Shown here in pieces: positions 15,920 to 24,185 of a stretch of 25,523 nucleotides of DNA. Origin of the DNA: an uncultured Dorea sp. (GTDB lineage: Bacteria; Bacillota; Clostridia; Lachnospirales; Lachnospiraceae). The stretch is taken from positions 1 through 25,523 of the forward strand of contig NZ_CAKRAH010000039.1 of assembly GCF_934294775.1 (NCBI RefSeq), given 5' to 3'. The notes beneath the pieces were generated by a model. That model searched no databases. It was not told the DNA's origin and was given only the letters and a program-made list of their open reading frames with translations. Position 1 is the stretch's first letter; every line of letters starts with the position of its first letter. Position numbers and translations under genes: made by a program.

Positions 15920-17552
15920 CTTTTTCCTCTGTATTCTCTGTTTCTTCTGAAGATTTTTCCTTTAATGATGTTACTGTATTTACTTCTTTGTCTTCTTTAT
16001 ATTTCACAGTGATCTGCTGACCCACTTCGCATCTTACTACATCTACAATATCTGCAACCGATACATCAAAGATGCCATCTGCGTTGTCTAACATCAGGTA
16101 ATAGTGAGAATTTCCATCCAGAACTGCCTGTGCAATCTTCGTAATATTTCCGGTTGCTTCCAGCTCTTTTCTGGTATCTTTTGCTGTTTCCTTCACTCCA
16201 TTTTTCAATAGCAGTTCATTATAATTTTCCTGACACTGACTGACACTGTCTCCGATTGCAACAATCTGGTACTTCTGTACATTAACCATTGCATACTTCT
16301 TAACCAGACCGGCATCGTCCTTTAACGCCACAAAATACGTCGGCTCATCCGAAATATTCAAAAGCAGCGGGAAGGTTGCTTCATACTGCAGGTTCTGCAC
16401 CTGTCCTTCTGCAGATGACATTGCCGAAGATTCTGTTGCGCCTTCTACTTTGTAATATTTTGTCTCCATGGTCCGCTGGTTGGCCAGTACGAATCCGACA
16501 TTAGACTGGTCTCCATTGACTGATGTCACACCCGTATACATCCATACGTCATCATTCAATGCAAGATAGTTATAACCATCTGTCGTCTCCAGACAGTCTT
16601 TCTGACTCAGAACGCTGTTGAAGAAGCCGTGCTTCAGGGTTCCATAATAGTCAAACAACTGTACCAGAAGATCCGCAGAATAGACACGGTCTACCCATTC
16701 CGGTACATTTCCCACATCGTAAGTCTTGGTTTCTCCCGTAACCGCGTTACAGATAACAACTTTTCCGACTGTCTCTCCTCCGAAAAGACCTATCTTAAAC
16801 TTCTTTACCGGCGCGATCCAGTATGGATCTCCATTTTCATCGATCTCAAAGCTTAATTCCCCGTAGATATATGTCGGATGTGCAAACTGCAGATGACGGT
16901 AAATATTACGGTTAAAATGATCACTTGTCGTGTATTTCATGCCTTTTTCAAGCTTTACAAGCTCTGTTGACTGGTTCGCCATATTGATCCGGATATACGC
17001 CGGGATTCCCTCACTCTGGTTTGTGAACCATTTGATCAGACTTGCGTATTTTAACGGGGTCACACGTACCGGATTGCCTTTATAGTTAATCTGGCTGTAG
17101 ATATCGTCCGCCTCAAACTGGGATACCATATCTACCATGCTTCCCATCTTACGGTCGCCAAGAAGCTCTGCCGTATCTCTGTCAAGAAGCGGTATCTTGT
17201 CAAATGAAAGCTCATCTACATCTTTGGTAAATTCACCTTCTTTTACGCTCATAAGCTTCTGGTATTTTTTTGCATTTACAACCGGTGATGACAGCAGTGT
17301 TCCGATCAGATAGATCACACCAAGCAGTACAACTGCACCGATGAACACCTTGACTGCCTTACTGTTTTTTATTTCTCTTCTGGACATCTTCTTTCTGCCA
17401 AGATACAGAACTGCCAGAATTACAATGAAGATCATGATAAAGAACCATGTCTCCGATGAGTGGATATTGATCGCCGGAATGGTTGCATAATAGTAAATTG
17501 CTGCTATTATCACAACTGCCACTGCGATTATTGCCTTTGTTTTTCCTTTCAT
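15909..17552 (-). CDS. Conserved membrane protein of unknown function, large outer domain
   Basis: A 547-aa protein that I cannot assign to a named family. The N-terminus has three hydrophobic segments (about residues 6-24, 35-52 and 69-88). The remaining 450 residues are hydrophilic and mixed alpha/beta, and probably extracytoplasmic. The segment FPLLLNISDEPTYFVALKD, then KKYAMVNVQKYQIVAIGDSV, looks like a repeated strand-rich fold, and the last 20 residues are highly acidic. There is no catalytic motif I recognise. The ATG has TAGGAGAG close upstream. It starts 57 nt after trkH with no obvious terminator between them, and overlaps the AEC gene by 11 nt, so it is probably expressed with a potassium uptake system and a permease. 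Confidence 0.85.
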   Translation of the reverse strand: MKGKTKAIIAVAVVIIAAIYYYATIPAINIHSSETWFFIMIFIVILAVLYLGRKKMSRREIKNSKAVKVFIGAVVLLGVIYLIGTLLSSPVVNAKKYQKLMSVKEGEFTKDVDELSFDKIPLLDRDTAELLGDRKMGSMVDMVSQFEADDIYSQINYKGNPVRVTPLKYASLIKWFTNQSEGIPAYIRINMANQSTELVKLEKGMKYTTSDHFNRNIYRHLQFAHPTYIYGELSFEIDENGDPYWIAPVKKFKIGLFGGETVGKVVICNAVTGETKTYDVGNVPEWVDRVYSADLLVQLFDYYGTLKHGFFNSVLSQKDCLETTDGYNYLALNDDVWMYTGVTSVNGDQSNVGFVLANQRTMETKYYKVEGATESSAMSSAEGQVQNLQYEATFPLLLNISDEPTYFVALKDDAGLVKKYAMVNVQKYQIVAIGDSVSQCQENYNELLLKNGVKETAKDTRKELEATGNITKIAQAVLDGNSHYYLMLDNADGIFDVSVADIVDVVRCEVGQQITVKYKEDKEVNTVTSLKEKSSEETENTEEKDGD

Positions 17553-17609
17553 ATTCTCTCCTATTCCCGTTTAAATCAATGGGTTACTGCCTGCTCCCTA
17601 CAGGTATCT

Positions 17610-19055
17610 TTAAAATTTTCTTCTCCATGCCGGTGCTGTAAATAATACCAGGAACGGGAATATCTCCAGACGTCCTGCCAGCATATCAAAGCACAGAACC
17701 AGTTTGGACAGTGGTGAGAAATCTGCAAAATTTCCCATTGGTCCGACTTTTGCCATTCCAGGTCCTACATTTCCAAAAGTTGTCAGCACTGCACTAAATG
17801 TCGTCTCAAAGTCAAAATTATCCAGTGACACCAGAAGGATCGAACTGATCAGGATTCCGATGTACGCAATAAAGTAAATATAAATCGTACGCAGGACATC
17901 GGAACTCACCTTCTTGCCTCCAATCTGTATGATACCGACGGACTTTGGATGTGCAAGCTGGACAATTTCTCTCTTGACACATTTGATTCCAACAAGCAGA
18001 CGTGATACCTTGATTCCACCTCCGGTAGAAGATGCACACGCTCCCACAACTGTCAACATCATAATGATCGCCCTTGAAAACATCGGCCATTTTGCAAAGT
18101 CTGTCGTCGCATATCCTGTTGTTGTGATGATCGTCACAACCTGGAATACCGCATAACGGAATGCCTTGCCAATCGTCGGGAACATCGAATGAATATTCGC
18201 CGTGATCAGCGCAGTCGCTCCTGCGATCATAAGGATATAGGTCCGGAGCTCTACATTCTTTCGCACCGACTTAAAGTCTCCAAGCAACATAAAATAAAAC
18301 AACGAAAAGTTCACGCCAAACAGTGCACAGAATACAGTGACAACACCATCAATATATGCACTATTAAAATGTGCTACACTATCTGAATAATTGGAAAATC
18401 CTCCGGTTCCAGCTGATCCAAATGAAAAAATCATACTGTCAAACAAACTCAGTCCACCAAGCATCAGAAAGATCATCTCTACAACCGTCATGATCAGATA
18501 CATACCATAAAGGATACGTGCTGTAGACATCGCCTTTGGAACCAGTTTGTCTTTTTCCGGTCCCGGAACCTCTGCACGCATCAGATACATGGAATTCTTC
18601 TTATCCAGAGATGTCAGTACCAGTACAAATACCAGCACTCCCATTCCGCCGATCCAGTGCGTCAGACTTCTCCAGAATAACAATCCCTGCGGCAGTGCTT
18701 CCACATCTCTTAAAATACTGGATCCCGTAGTGGTAAATCCAGATACGGTTTCAAAAAATGCATCCAGGTAATTTGGTATATAACCCGCAATGGTAAATGG
18801 CATTGCGCCAAATAACGACCACAAGATCCATGCAAGTGCAACGATTACCATACCTTCTTTTCCATAGATATGACTCTGTTCTGGTTTTTTCATACCTGCC
18901 AGGAAAAATAACAGAAATAATATTGCTGACGGAATCAAAAAAGCAACTCCGCTGATTTCCCGATATAATGCTGATACCAGCGCCGGGATCAAAAGCAATA
19001 CTGCCTCTACCCCAAGCATCCGGCACAGGATATATCTTATCATTTTCGTATTCAT
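17610..19055 (-). CDS. trkH: TrkH family potassium uptake protein, membrane subunit
   Basis: The potassium-translocating subunit of the Trk/Ktr system (481 aa, typical for TrkH). The four pore loops each keep the selectivity-filter glycine: TTTG around Gly111, GTGG at 216-219, TTTG at 311-314, and NVGPG at 429-433. About ten or more hydrophobic segments give the expected four M1-P-M2 repeats plus two extra N-terminal helices, and the C-terminal MLAGRLEIFPFLVLF is a family hallmark. The ATG has only a weak AAGAAG before it; a better AAGGAG lies about 16 nt upstream, which is too far for an ideal site. It follows trkA by 59 nt, a gap that contains the second copy of the 27-nt repeat. Confidence 0.96.
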   Translation of the reverse strand: MNTKMIRYILCRMLGVEAVLLLIPALVSALYREISGVAFLIPSAILFLLFFLAGMKKPEQSHIYGKEGMVIVALAWILWSLFGAMPFTIAGYIPNYLDAFFETVSGFTTTGSSILRDVEALPQGLLFWRSLTHWIGGMGVLVFVLVLTSLDKKNSMYLMRAEVPGPEKDKLVPKAMSTARILYGMYLIMTVVEMIFLMLGGLSLFDSMIFSFGSAGTGGFSNYSDSVAHFNSAYIDGVVTVFCALFGVNFSLFYFMLLGDFKSVRKNVELRTYILMIAGATALITANIHSMFPTIGKAFRYAVFQVVTIITTTGYATTDFAKWPMFSRAIIMMLTVVGACASSTGGGIKVSRLLVGIKCVKREIVQLAHPKSVGIIQIGGKKVSSDVLRTIYIYFIAYIGILISSILLVSLDNFDFETTFSAVLTTFGNVGPGMAKVGPMGNFADFSPLSKLVLCFDMLAGRLEIFPFLVLFTAPAWRRKF

Positions 19056-19082
19056 AGTCTTCTTTTTTAGTCTCCTTATTCT

Positions 19083-19109
19083 CAGTTCAGAATATTCCTA
19101 CCTGCGAAC
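19083..19109 (+). repeat. Dispersed 27-nt repeat, copy 2
   Basis: This copy agrees with 7177-7203 at 24 of 27 positions. Here the inverted ends are longer, CAGTTC at 19083-19088 pairing with GAACTG at 19106-19111, around a core of AGAATATTCCTACCTGC. It lies in the 59-nt gap between trkA and trkH and reads in the opposite direction to those genes. Confidence 0.6.
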
Positions 19110-19114
19110 TGCAA

Positions 19115-20473
19115 CTATCGTTCCAGTATATCGGTAAATTTATCAATATGATCCATGGTTACTACCACGACACTGTCCCCTACTTCCAGATGATCTTCAC
19201 CATTTGGAATAATAATCTTCCGTTTTCGTCCGATACATGCGATCAGATTATTCTTCTTGGTCCGGAGATCACGGAGCGGTACATTGGTGAAACTGCATTC
19301 ACATTTGATAATAAATTCCAGTGCCTCTACTTTGCCGCCCAGGAGCTGATACATCGATTCTACGTTTACATTGCTTGCGGATTCATTTCTTGCACGTACA
19401 TAACTCATAATAGCATCTGCTGTCGCACTCTTGGCAGATACGATCGAATCAATTCCGAGTCCTTCTACCATCTGTGCTCGTGAATCCTCATTCACCTTTG
19501 CCACAATCTTATTGACTCCCTGAAGTTTTGCAAATAATGCCATAATGATATTCTCTTCATCCATACCGGTCAGTGCGATCAACGCATCTGCTTCATTGAT
19601 TCCTTCTTCCATAAGAAGATCATGATCGGCAGCATCTCCGTGAATAATCGTTGCCTTTGGAAGCAACTCGCATAATTCTTCGCATCTTTTCAGATTCTGT
19701 TCTATAATTTTCACCTGCATTCCAACCTGTAAAAGCTGCATAGCAAGATAAAAACACACATGTCCGCCTCCGCAGATCAGTACTTTTTTCACCTTTACAT
19801 TGCGGTGTCCAAGTGAACGGAAAAAAGTTTTCAGATCCTGATGCGTTGCAACAATATGCATACGGTCTCCTTTTTCCAGTACAAAGTTACCATCTGGAAT
19901 ATGGATTTCTTTTCCTCTCTTAACTGCACAGACCAGAATCTTAATCTGGAACTTTCTGTAAACCTCTGCAAGTGACAGACCTGCTAATGCACTGTCTTCT
20001 CTTACAATGAATTCTACCAGTTCCACACGGCCTTTCATAAATGTCTCGACCTTACTCGTTTCCGGGAAAAGAAGTACTCTGGATACTTCATTTGCCGCCG
20101 CACGTTCCGGATTAACCGCCATACTCAGATGCAGATCTTCTTTTAAAAGATCGATCTGTCTGTAGTAAATCGGATTACGCACTCTTGCAATGGTATGTCT
20201 TGCGCCTAATCTCTTTGCCAGCAGACAGCTTAACATATTCAGCTCGTCTGTAGATGCACAGGCTATTACAAGATCCGCATGCGGAACATCCGCCTGTTTC
20301 TGAACTTCTACGTCTGCACCATTACCTGTGATACAGAAGATATCCAGTTCATTCACGGCTTCCTTTAATTTTCCTTCATTTTGATCAATCAAAACCACAT
20401 CATAATTTTCTTCGGACAGCTGGGTGGTTAACTTATGTCCCACTTTTCCGTCCCCAATAATCACAATTTTCAT
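19115..20473 (-). CDS. trkA: Trk system potassium transporter, peripheral subunit TrkA
   Basis: The cytoplasmic regulatory subunit of the Trk potassium transporter (452 aa, the usual two-RCK form). The first RCK domain opens with GDGKVG (residues 7-12) and has an acidic Asp30 after the second strand, the pattern for NAD(H) binding. A TrkA_C domain follows (about 143-220). The second RCK domain opens with GGGHVC (235-240), in which Cys240 stands where the third glycine is expected, and a second TrkA_C domain ends the protein. TrkA binds nucleotide and gates TrkH, which is encoded directly downstream. The ATG has GAGG about 11 nt upstream. An extended -10 promoter lies about 70 nt upstream, just after the EF-G terminator. 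Confidence 0.96.
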   Translation of the reverse strand: MKIVIIGDGKVGHKLTTQLSEENYDVVLIDQNEGKLKEAVNELDIFCITGNGADVEVQKQADVPHADLVIACASTDELNMLSCLLAKRLGARHTIARVRNPIYYRQIDLLKEDLHLSMAVNPERAAANEVSRVLLFPETSKVETFMKGRVELVEFIVREDSALAGLSLAEVYRKFQIKILVCAVKRGKEIHIPDGNFVLEKGDRMHIVATHQDLKTFFRSLGHRNVKVKKVLICGGGHVCFYLAMQLLQVGMQVKIIEQNLKRCEELCELLPKATIIHGDAADHDLLMEEGINEADALIALTGMDEENIIMALFAKLQGVNKIVAKVNEDSRAQMVEGLGIDSIVSAKSATADAIMSYVRARNESASNVNVESMYQLLGGKVEALEFIIKCECSFTNVPLRDLRTKKNNLIACIGRKRKIIIPNGEDHLEVGDSVVVVTMDHIDKFTDILER

Positions 20474-20543
20474 TCCCTGACCTCACATATATTGTATCTT
20501 TGAATTTCTTTTGATTCGGATACCTTGAATTTTAACACAAGAG

Positions 20544-20552
20544 ATTATAGCA
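20544..20552 (-). promoter_or_regulatory. Predicted extended -10 promoter of trkA
   Basis: TG-C-TATAAT on the minus strand is a complete extended -10 element directly downstream of the EF-G terminator. The leader would be about 64 nt. No -35 match is good. Confidence 0.55.
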
Positions 20553-20563
20553 CCTTTGTATCA

Positions 20564-20590
20564 AGAAAAAAAGCCCTTACGGGCTTTTCT
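20564..20590 (-). terminator. Intrinsic terminator of the EF-G-like gene
   Basis: On the minus strand the stem AAAAGCCC / GGGCTTTT with loop GTAA is followed by further T residues. It lies about 26 nt after the EF-G-like stop codon. Confidence 0.85.
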
Positions 20591-20615
20591 TCTATCTTAT
20601 ACGTTTTCTTAACTA

Positions 20616-22691
20616 TTATTCTTCTTTTGCACGCTTTGCAATCTCTGCTTCCTGTACATCCGAAGGTGCCTGTTCGTAACGTGCGAACTCATAAGAGTAG
20701 GTTCCCCGTCCACCTGTCATAGAACGCAGTACTGTACAATATCCAAAGAGTCCTGTCATCGGGATATCTGCTACGATTTCCTGTTTTCCGCCTGTGATCG
20801 GTGTCATACCAAGGACACGGCCCCTGCGTTTATTCAGATCTCCCATTACATCTCCAGTATAGTCATCCGGAACCGTCACTGTCATGGATGCGATTGGCTC
20901 TAAGAGTACCGGTGAAGCTTCCATGAAGCCTTTCTTAAATGCCTGAATAGTAGCAGTCTTGAATGCCATCTCGGAAGAATCTACCGGATGGTAAGATCCA
21001 TCGTATAATACTGCCTTCACACCAACTACCGGATAACCAGCAAGAGGTCCTTTGACAACTGCATCCTGCAGACCTTTTTCCACTGCCGGGAAGTAGTTCT
21101 TTGGAACAGCTCCGCCTACTACTTCTTCTTCGAATACATATGGTGTCTCAAGGTCTCCGGATGGCTCGAATCTCATCTTAACATGTCCGTACTGTCCATG
21201 TCCGCCGGATTGTTTCTTATATTTGGAATCTACGTCTGATTTTTTCTTAATCGTCTCACGGAATGCAACCTTTGGAGTTTCAAGCTTAATCTCACATTTA
21301 TAACGTGCTGCAAGCTTACTTGCTGTAATCTCCAGATGCTGGTCTCCCATTCCATAGAGAAGTGTCTGACGGTTCTCACTGTCATTCACAGCTTTTAATG
21401 TTACATCCTCTGCCATCATCTTCTGAAGAGCCTGTGACACTTTATCTTCGTCACCTTTATTATTGCAGGTATATTTCATATATGTATATGGTTTTGAGTA
21501 GTCTGTCTTACCATACATAACTGGTGTATTCTTGGTAGAAAGTGTATCGCCGGTCTTTGTATTGGCAAGTTTTGCGATTGCTCCGATATCTCCTGCGAAT
21601 AACTCACTGACTTCTGTCGGTTTGTTACCTACCATTGTGTAAATTTTTCCAAGTTTTGCTTCAGCATCTGATTCTCCATTATATAAGGTATCATCTCCTT
21701 TTAATACACCTGAGCATACCTTTACAAATGAATATTTTCCGATAAACGGATCTACCATTGTCTTAAATACATATGCGGATTTTGCCTTTGCAAAGTCATA
21801 ATCTGCTTCAAAGATCTCATTTGTCTTCTTATTAATGCCTGCGCAGCTTCTGCTGTCCGGGCTTGGGAAGAATCTTACGATATCAGATAACAGGTTTGCA
21901 ACTCCCTGTGCTTGGATATTGGATCCCATTGCAACCGGTACGATATCCCCATCCATTACTTCCGTACGCATTGCAGAACGGATCTCTTCTACTGAGAACT
22001 CATCCCCTTCAAAATATCTTTCCATAAATGCTTCACTTGTCTCTGCCACAGCCTCTAACAGCTTATCACGGTAGATCTCAAGGTTTGGTTTACAGTATTC
22101 CGGGATTTCACATTCTTCTCTCTGTCCGATACCTGTATAACGTCTTCCTGCATTCTTTATAACATTGACATACCCAACTAATTTTTCATTCTCGCGGATC
22201 GGCTGGAAATGTGGTGCGATCACTTTGCCATAACGGTCTGTCAGATCCTGTACTACCTGACGGAAACTTGCATCGTCCACGTCCATCTCTGTTACATATA
22301 CCATTCTTGGAAGTTTGTACTTGTCACAAAGTTCCCATGCTTTTTCTGTACCAACTTCCACACCTGCCTTACCGGATACAACGATGACTGCTGCATCGGC
22401 GGCACTTACAGCCTCTTCTACTTCTCCGACAAAGTCAAAATATCCAGGTGTGTCCAGGATATTGATCTTTGCCTTCTCCCATTCAATAGGGATCAGGGTT
22501 GTACTGATCGAAAATTCACGTTTCTGTTCTTCTTTATCAAAATCACTGATTGTATTGCCATCGGTAATCTTTCCCATTCGATTCGTCGCGCCTGATACAT
22601 ATGCCATGGCCTCTGCAAGACTGGTCTTTCCGCTTCCACCGTGTCCTAAGAGAACCACGTTCCTGATTTCGTCCGTTCTGTAAACTTTCAT
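20616..22691 (-). CDS. Elongation factor G-like GTPase (EF-G-2 type paralogue)
   Basis: A 691-aa translation-factor GTPase with full EF-G domain order (G domain, domain II, III, IV with the GGHGQYGHV stretch, and V). It is an EF-G paralogue of the EF-G-2-like subgroup, not the housekeeping fusA: the P-loop is GHGGSGKT (16-23) rather than AHIDAGKT; the switch I RGITI is replaced by KREFSI (58-62 region); the switch II motif is DTPGY (80-84), with Tyr84 in place of the catalytic His; and the G4 motif NKxD is TEMD (134-137). Domain V keeps the RGRVLGM turn. Its role in these bacteria is not established. AAGGAGG precedes the ATG, and it has its own promoter and terminator. It should not be labelled as the essential EF-G. 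Confidence 0.9.
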   Translation of the reverse strand: MKVYRTDEIRNVVLLGHGGSGKTSLAEAMAYVSGATNRMGKITDGNTISDFDKEEQKREFSISTTLIPIEWEKAKINILDTPGYFDFVGEVEEAVSAADAAVIVVSGKAGVEVGTEKAWELCDKYKLPRMVYVTEMDVDDASFRQVVQDLTDRYGKVIAPHFQPIRENEKLVGYVNVIKNAGRRYTGIGQREECEIPEYCKPNLEIYRDKLLEAVAETSEAFMERYFEGDEFSVEEIRSAMRTEVMDGDIVPVAMGSNIQAQGVANLLSDIVRFFPSPDSRSCAGINKKTNEIFEADYDFAKAKSAYVFKTMVDPFIGKYSFVKVCSGVLKGDDTLYNGESDAEAKLGKIYTMVGNKPTEVSELFAGDIGAIAKLANTKTGDTLSTKNTPVMYGKTDYSKPYTYMKYTCNNKGDEDKVSQALQKMMAEDVTLKAVNDSENRQTLLYGMGDQHLEITASKLAARYKCEIKLETPKVAFRETIKKKSDVDSKYKKQSGGHGQYGHVKMRFEPSGDLETPYVFEEEVVGGAVPKNYFPAVEKGLQDAVVKGPLAGYPVVGVKAVLYDGSYHPVDSSEMAFKTATIQAFKKGFMEASPVLLEPIASMTVTVPDDYTGDVMGDLNKRRGRVLGMTPITGGKQEIVADIPMTGLFGYCTVLRSMTGGRGTYSYEFARYEQAPSDVQEAEIAKRAKEE

Positions 22692-22729
22692 ATAGCTGCC
22701 TCCTTATTTTGGTAAAATCTCATGTAGAT

Positions 22730-22758
22730 ATTGTACTAAACTTTCTCGTTTTTTACAA
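22730..22758 (-). promoter_or_regulatory. Predicted promoter of the EF-G-like gene
   Basis: TTGTAA and TACAAT are separated by exactly 17 nt on the minus strand, giving a short leader of about 30 nt before the ATG at 22691. Confidence 0.65.
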
Positions 22759-22976
22759 CACTTTTATACACTTTACACAGATTATTTTCCTGTTATTTTT
22801 CAAATAGATGTGTTTTTTCACTTATTTCTGAATTTTCCGAACATTTTGTAGTCATATTTCACCAAACTTACATTTTATACCATTCCTTCTTCCTGTAACA
22901 CTATATATACAACGGACCTGGCACCTACAGAGCCTGCTTCTTTTTGTATACTTTTTCACTTTAAAGCATCATAGCA
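22759..22976. other. AT-rich spacer between divergent EF-G-like and tyrA genes
   Basis: No open frame with a ribosome binding site is visible on either strand. Most of it is AT-rich; a GC-richer island of about 30 nt at 22913-22943 stands out and can form only a short hairpin (GGC / GCC) before a T-rich stretch. No T-box or known riboswitch signature is seen before tyrA. Confidence 0.5.
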
Positions 22977-23006
22977 TTGACAAATCATCCTGTCACACGT
23001 TACAAT
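22977..23006 (+). promoter_or_regulatory. Predicted promoter of tyrA-aroA
   Basis: A perfect TTGACA and a TACAAT are separated by 18 nt on the + strand. The start would fall near 23013, giving a leader of about 78 nt that ends in AAGGAGGA before the tyrA ATG. Confidence 0.75.
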
Positions 23007-23090
23007 AGGTACTGGAAATCTATACATTATAAAATGTTATAAAATAATTTTTACCGATTTCAAACGTACATCATACAAGGAGGAAACATC

Positions 23091-24185
23091 ATGAAACACA
23101 AAATCGGATTTATCGGGCTTGGTCTTATCGGCGGTTCTATTGCAAAGGCAATCCGTCAGTACTATCCTGATTACGAAATTGTGGCCTTCGACAAAAGTAA
23201 AGAATCCCTGGCTCTCGCAACCCAGGAATCCACGATTGATGTCGCCGCAACCACAATTGACAATAATTTCCATAATTGTAACTATATATTTTTATGCGCA
23301 CCTGTCGCATCGAATACAGCATATTTGAAACAGATTACAGAATATCTGAACGATGACTGCATTCTTACCGATGTAGGAAGCGTAAAAACCAATATACACG
23401 AAGAAGTCAAAGCTCTTGGAATTGAAAAATATTTTATCGGTGGTCATCCGATGGCCGGTTCCGAGAAAAGTGGATATAGTAATTCCAAAGCCATGCTGAT
23501 TGAAAATGCTTACTATATCCTGACACCTACCAGCGAGGTATCTCAGGAAAAAGTGGATGCATATGAACATTTTATCGAAAGCTTAAAAGCACTTCCGATT
23601 GTGTTAGATTACCAGCTTCATGACTATATCACCGGAACGATCAGTCATCTTCCACATATCATCGCTTCTTCACTGGTGAATTTTGTAAAGCAGCATGATA
23701 CCAACGATGAGCTTATGAAGAATCTGGCTGCCGGAGGATTCAAAGACATCACACGTATTGCTTCATCTTCACCGATCATGTGGCAGAACATCTGCCTTAA
23801 GAATAAGCAGAATATTGTGGACATACTGGATCAGTACATTGATTCCCTGGAAGATTTTAAAGAAGCGATCGAGCGTGAGGATGATCTGGATCTTTATAAC
23901 CGTTTTGATTCGTCCAGAAATTACCGGAATTCTATGCCGGCATCTTCTGCAGGCCCGATCAAAAAATCCTTTGCCGTATACTGTGATATCATCGATGAAG
24001 CCGGTGGAATTGCTGCCATTGCAACGATCCTTGCGTCTAATAATATCAGTATTAAAAACATTGGAATTATACACAACCGAGAATTTGAAGAAGGGGTTCT
24101 GCGTATTGAATTCTACGATGAAGACTCAACGAAGAGAGCTGTAGAATTACTACAGAAATTCAGGTACATTGTCTATGAGCGTTAG
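23091..24185 (+). CDS. tyrA: Prephenate dehydrogenase with C-terminal ACT domain
   Basis: Prephenate dehydrogenase (364 aa) oxidatively decarboxylates prephenate to 4-hydroxyphenylpyruvate, the committed step to tyrosine. The N-terminal Rossmann domain has GLGLIGGS (from residue 9), and Asp34 in the AFDKS segment after the second strand suggests NAD rather than NADP. The catalytic-region motif GGHPMAGSEKSGY includes His119. The helical dimer domain follows (to about 285). Residues from about 295 to the end, with DEAGGIAAIATILASNNISIKNIGI, form an ACT domain, expected to bind tyrosine for feedback control. The ATG is preceded by AAGGAGGA. It is the first gene of an operon with aroA, which overlaps its end. 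Confidence 0.96.
   Translation: MKHKIGFIGLGLIGGSIAKAIRQYYPDYEIVAFDKSKESLALATQESTIDVAATTIDNNFHNCNYIFLCAPVASNTAYLKQITEYLNDDCILTDVGSVKTNIHEEVKALGIEKYFIGGHPMAGSEKSGYSNSKAMLIENAYYILTPTSEVSQEKVDAYEHFIESLKALPIVLDYQLHDYITGTISHLPHIIASSLVNFVKQHDTNDELMKNLAAGGFKDITRIASSSPIMWQNICLKNKQNIVDILDQYIDSLEDFKEAIEREDDLDLYNRFDSSRNYRNSMPASSAGPIKKSFAVYCDIIDEAGGIAAIATILASNNISIKNIGIIHNREFEEGVLRIEFYDEDSTKRAVELLQKFRYIVYER

Noticed and set aside
22977..23090. Possible T-box or other riboswitch before tyrA
   Set aside because: No T-box consensus, specifier region or terminator hairpin is present in the short leader.
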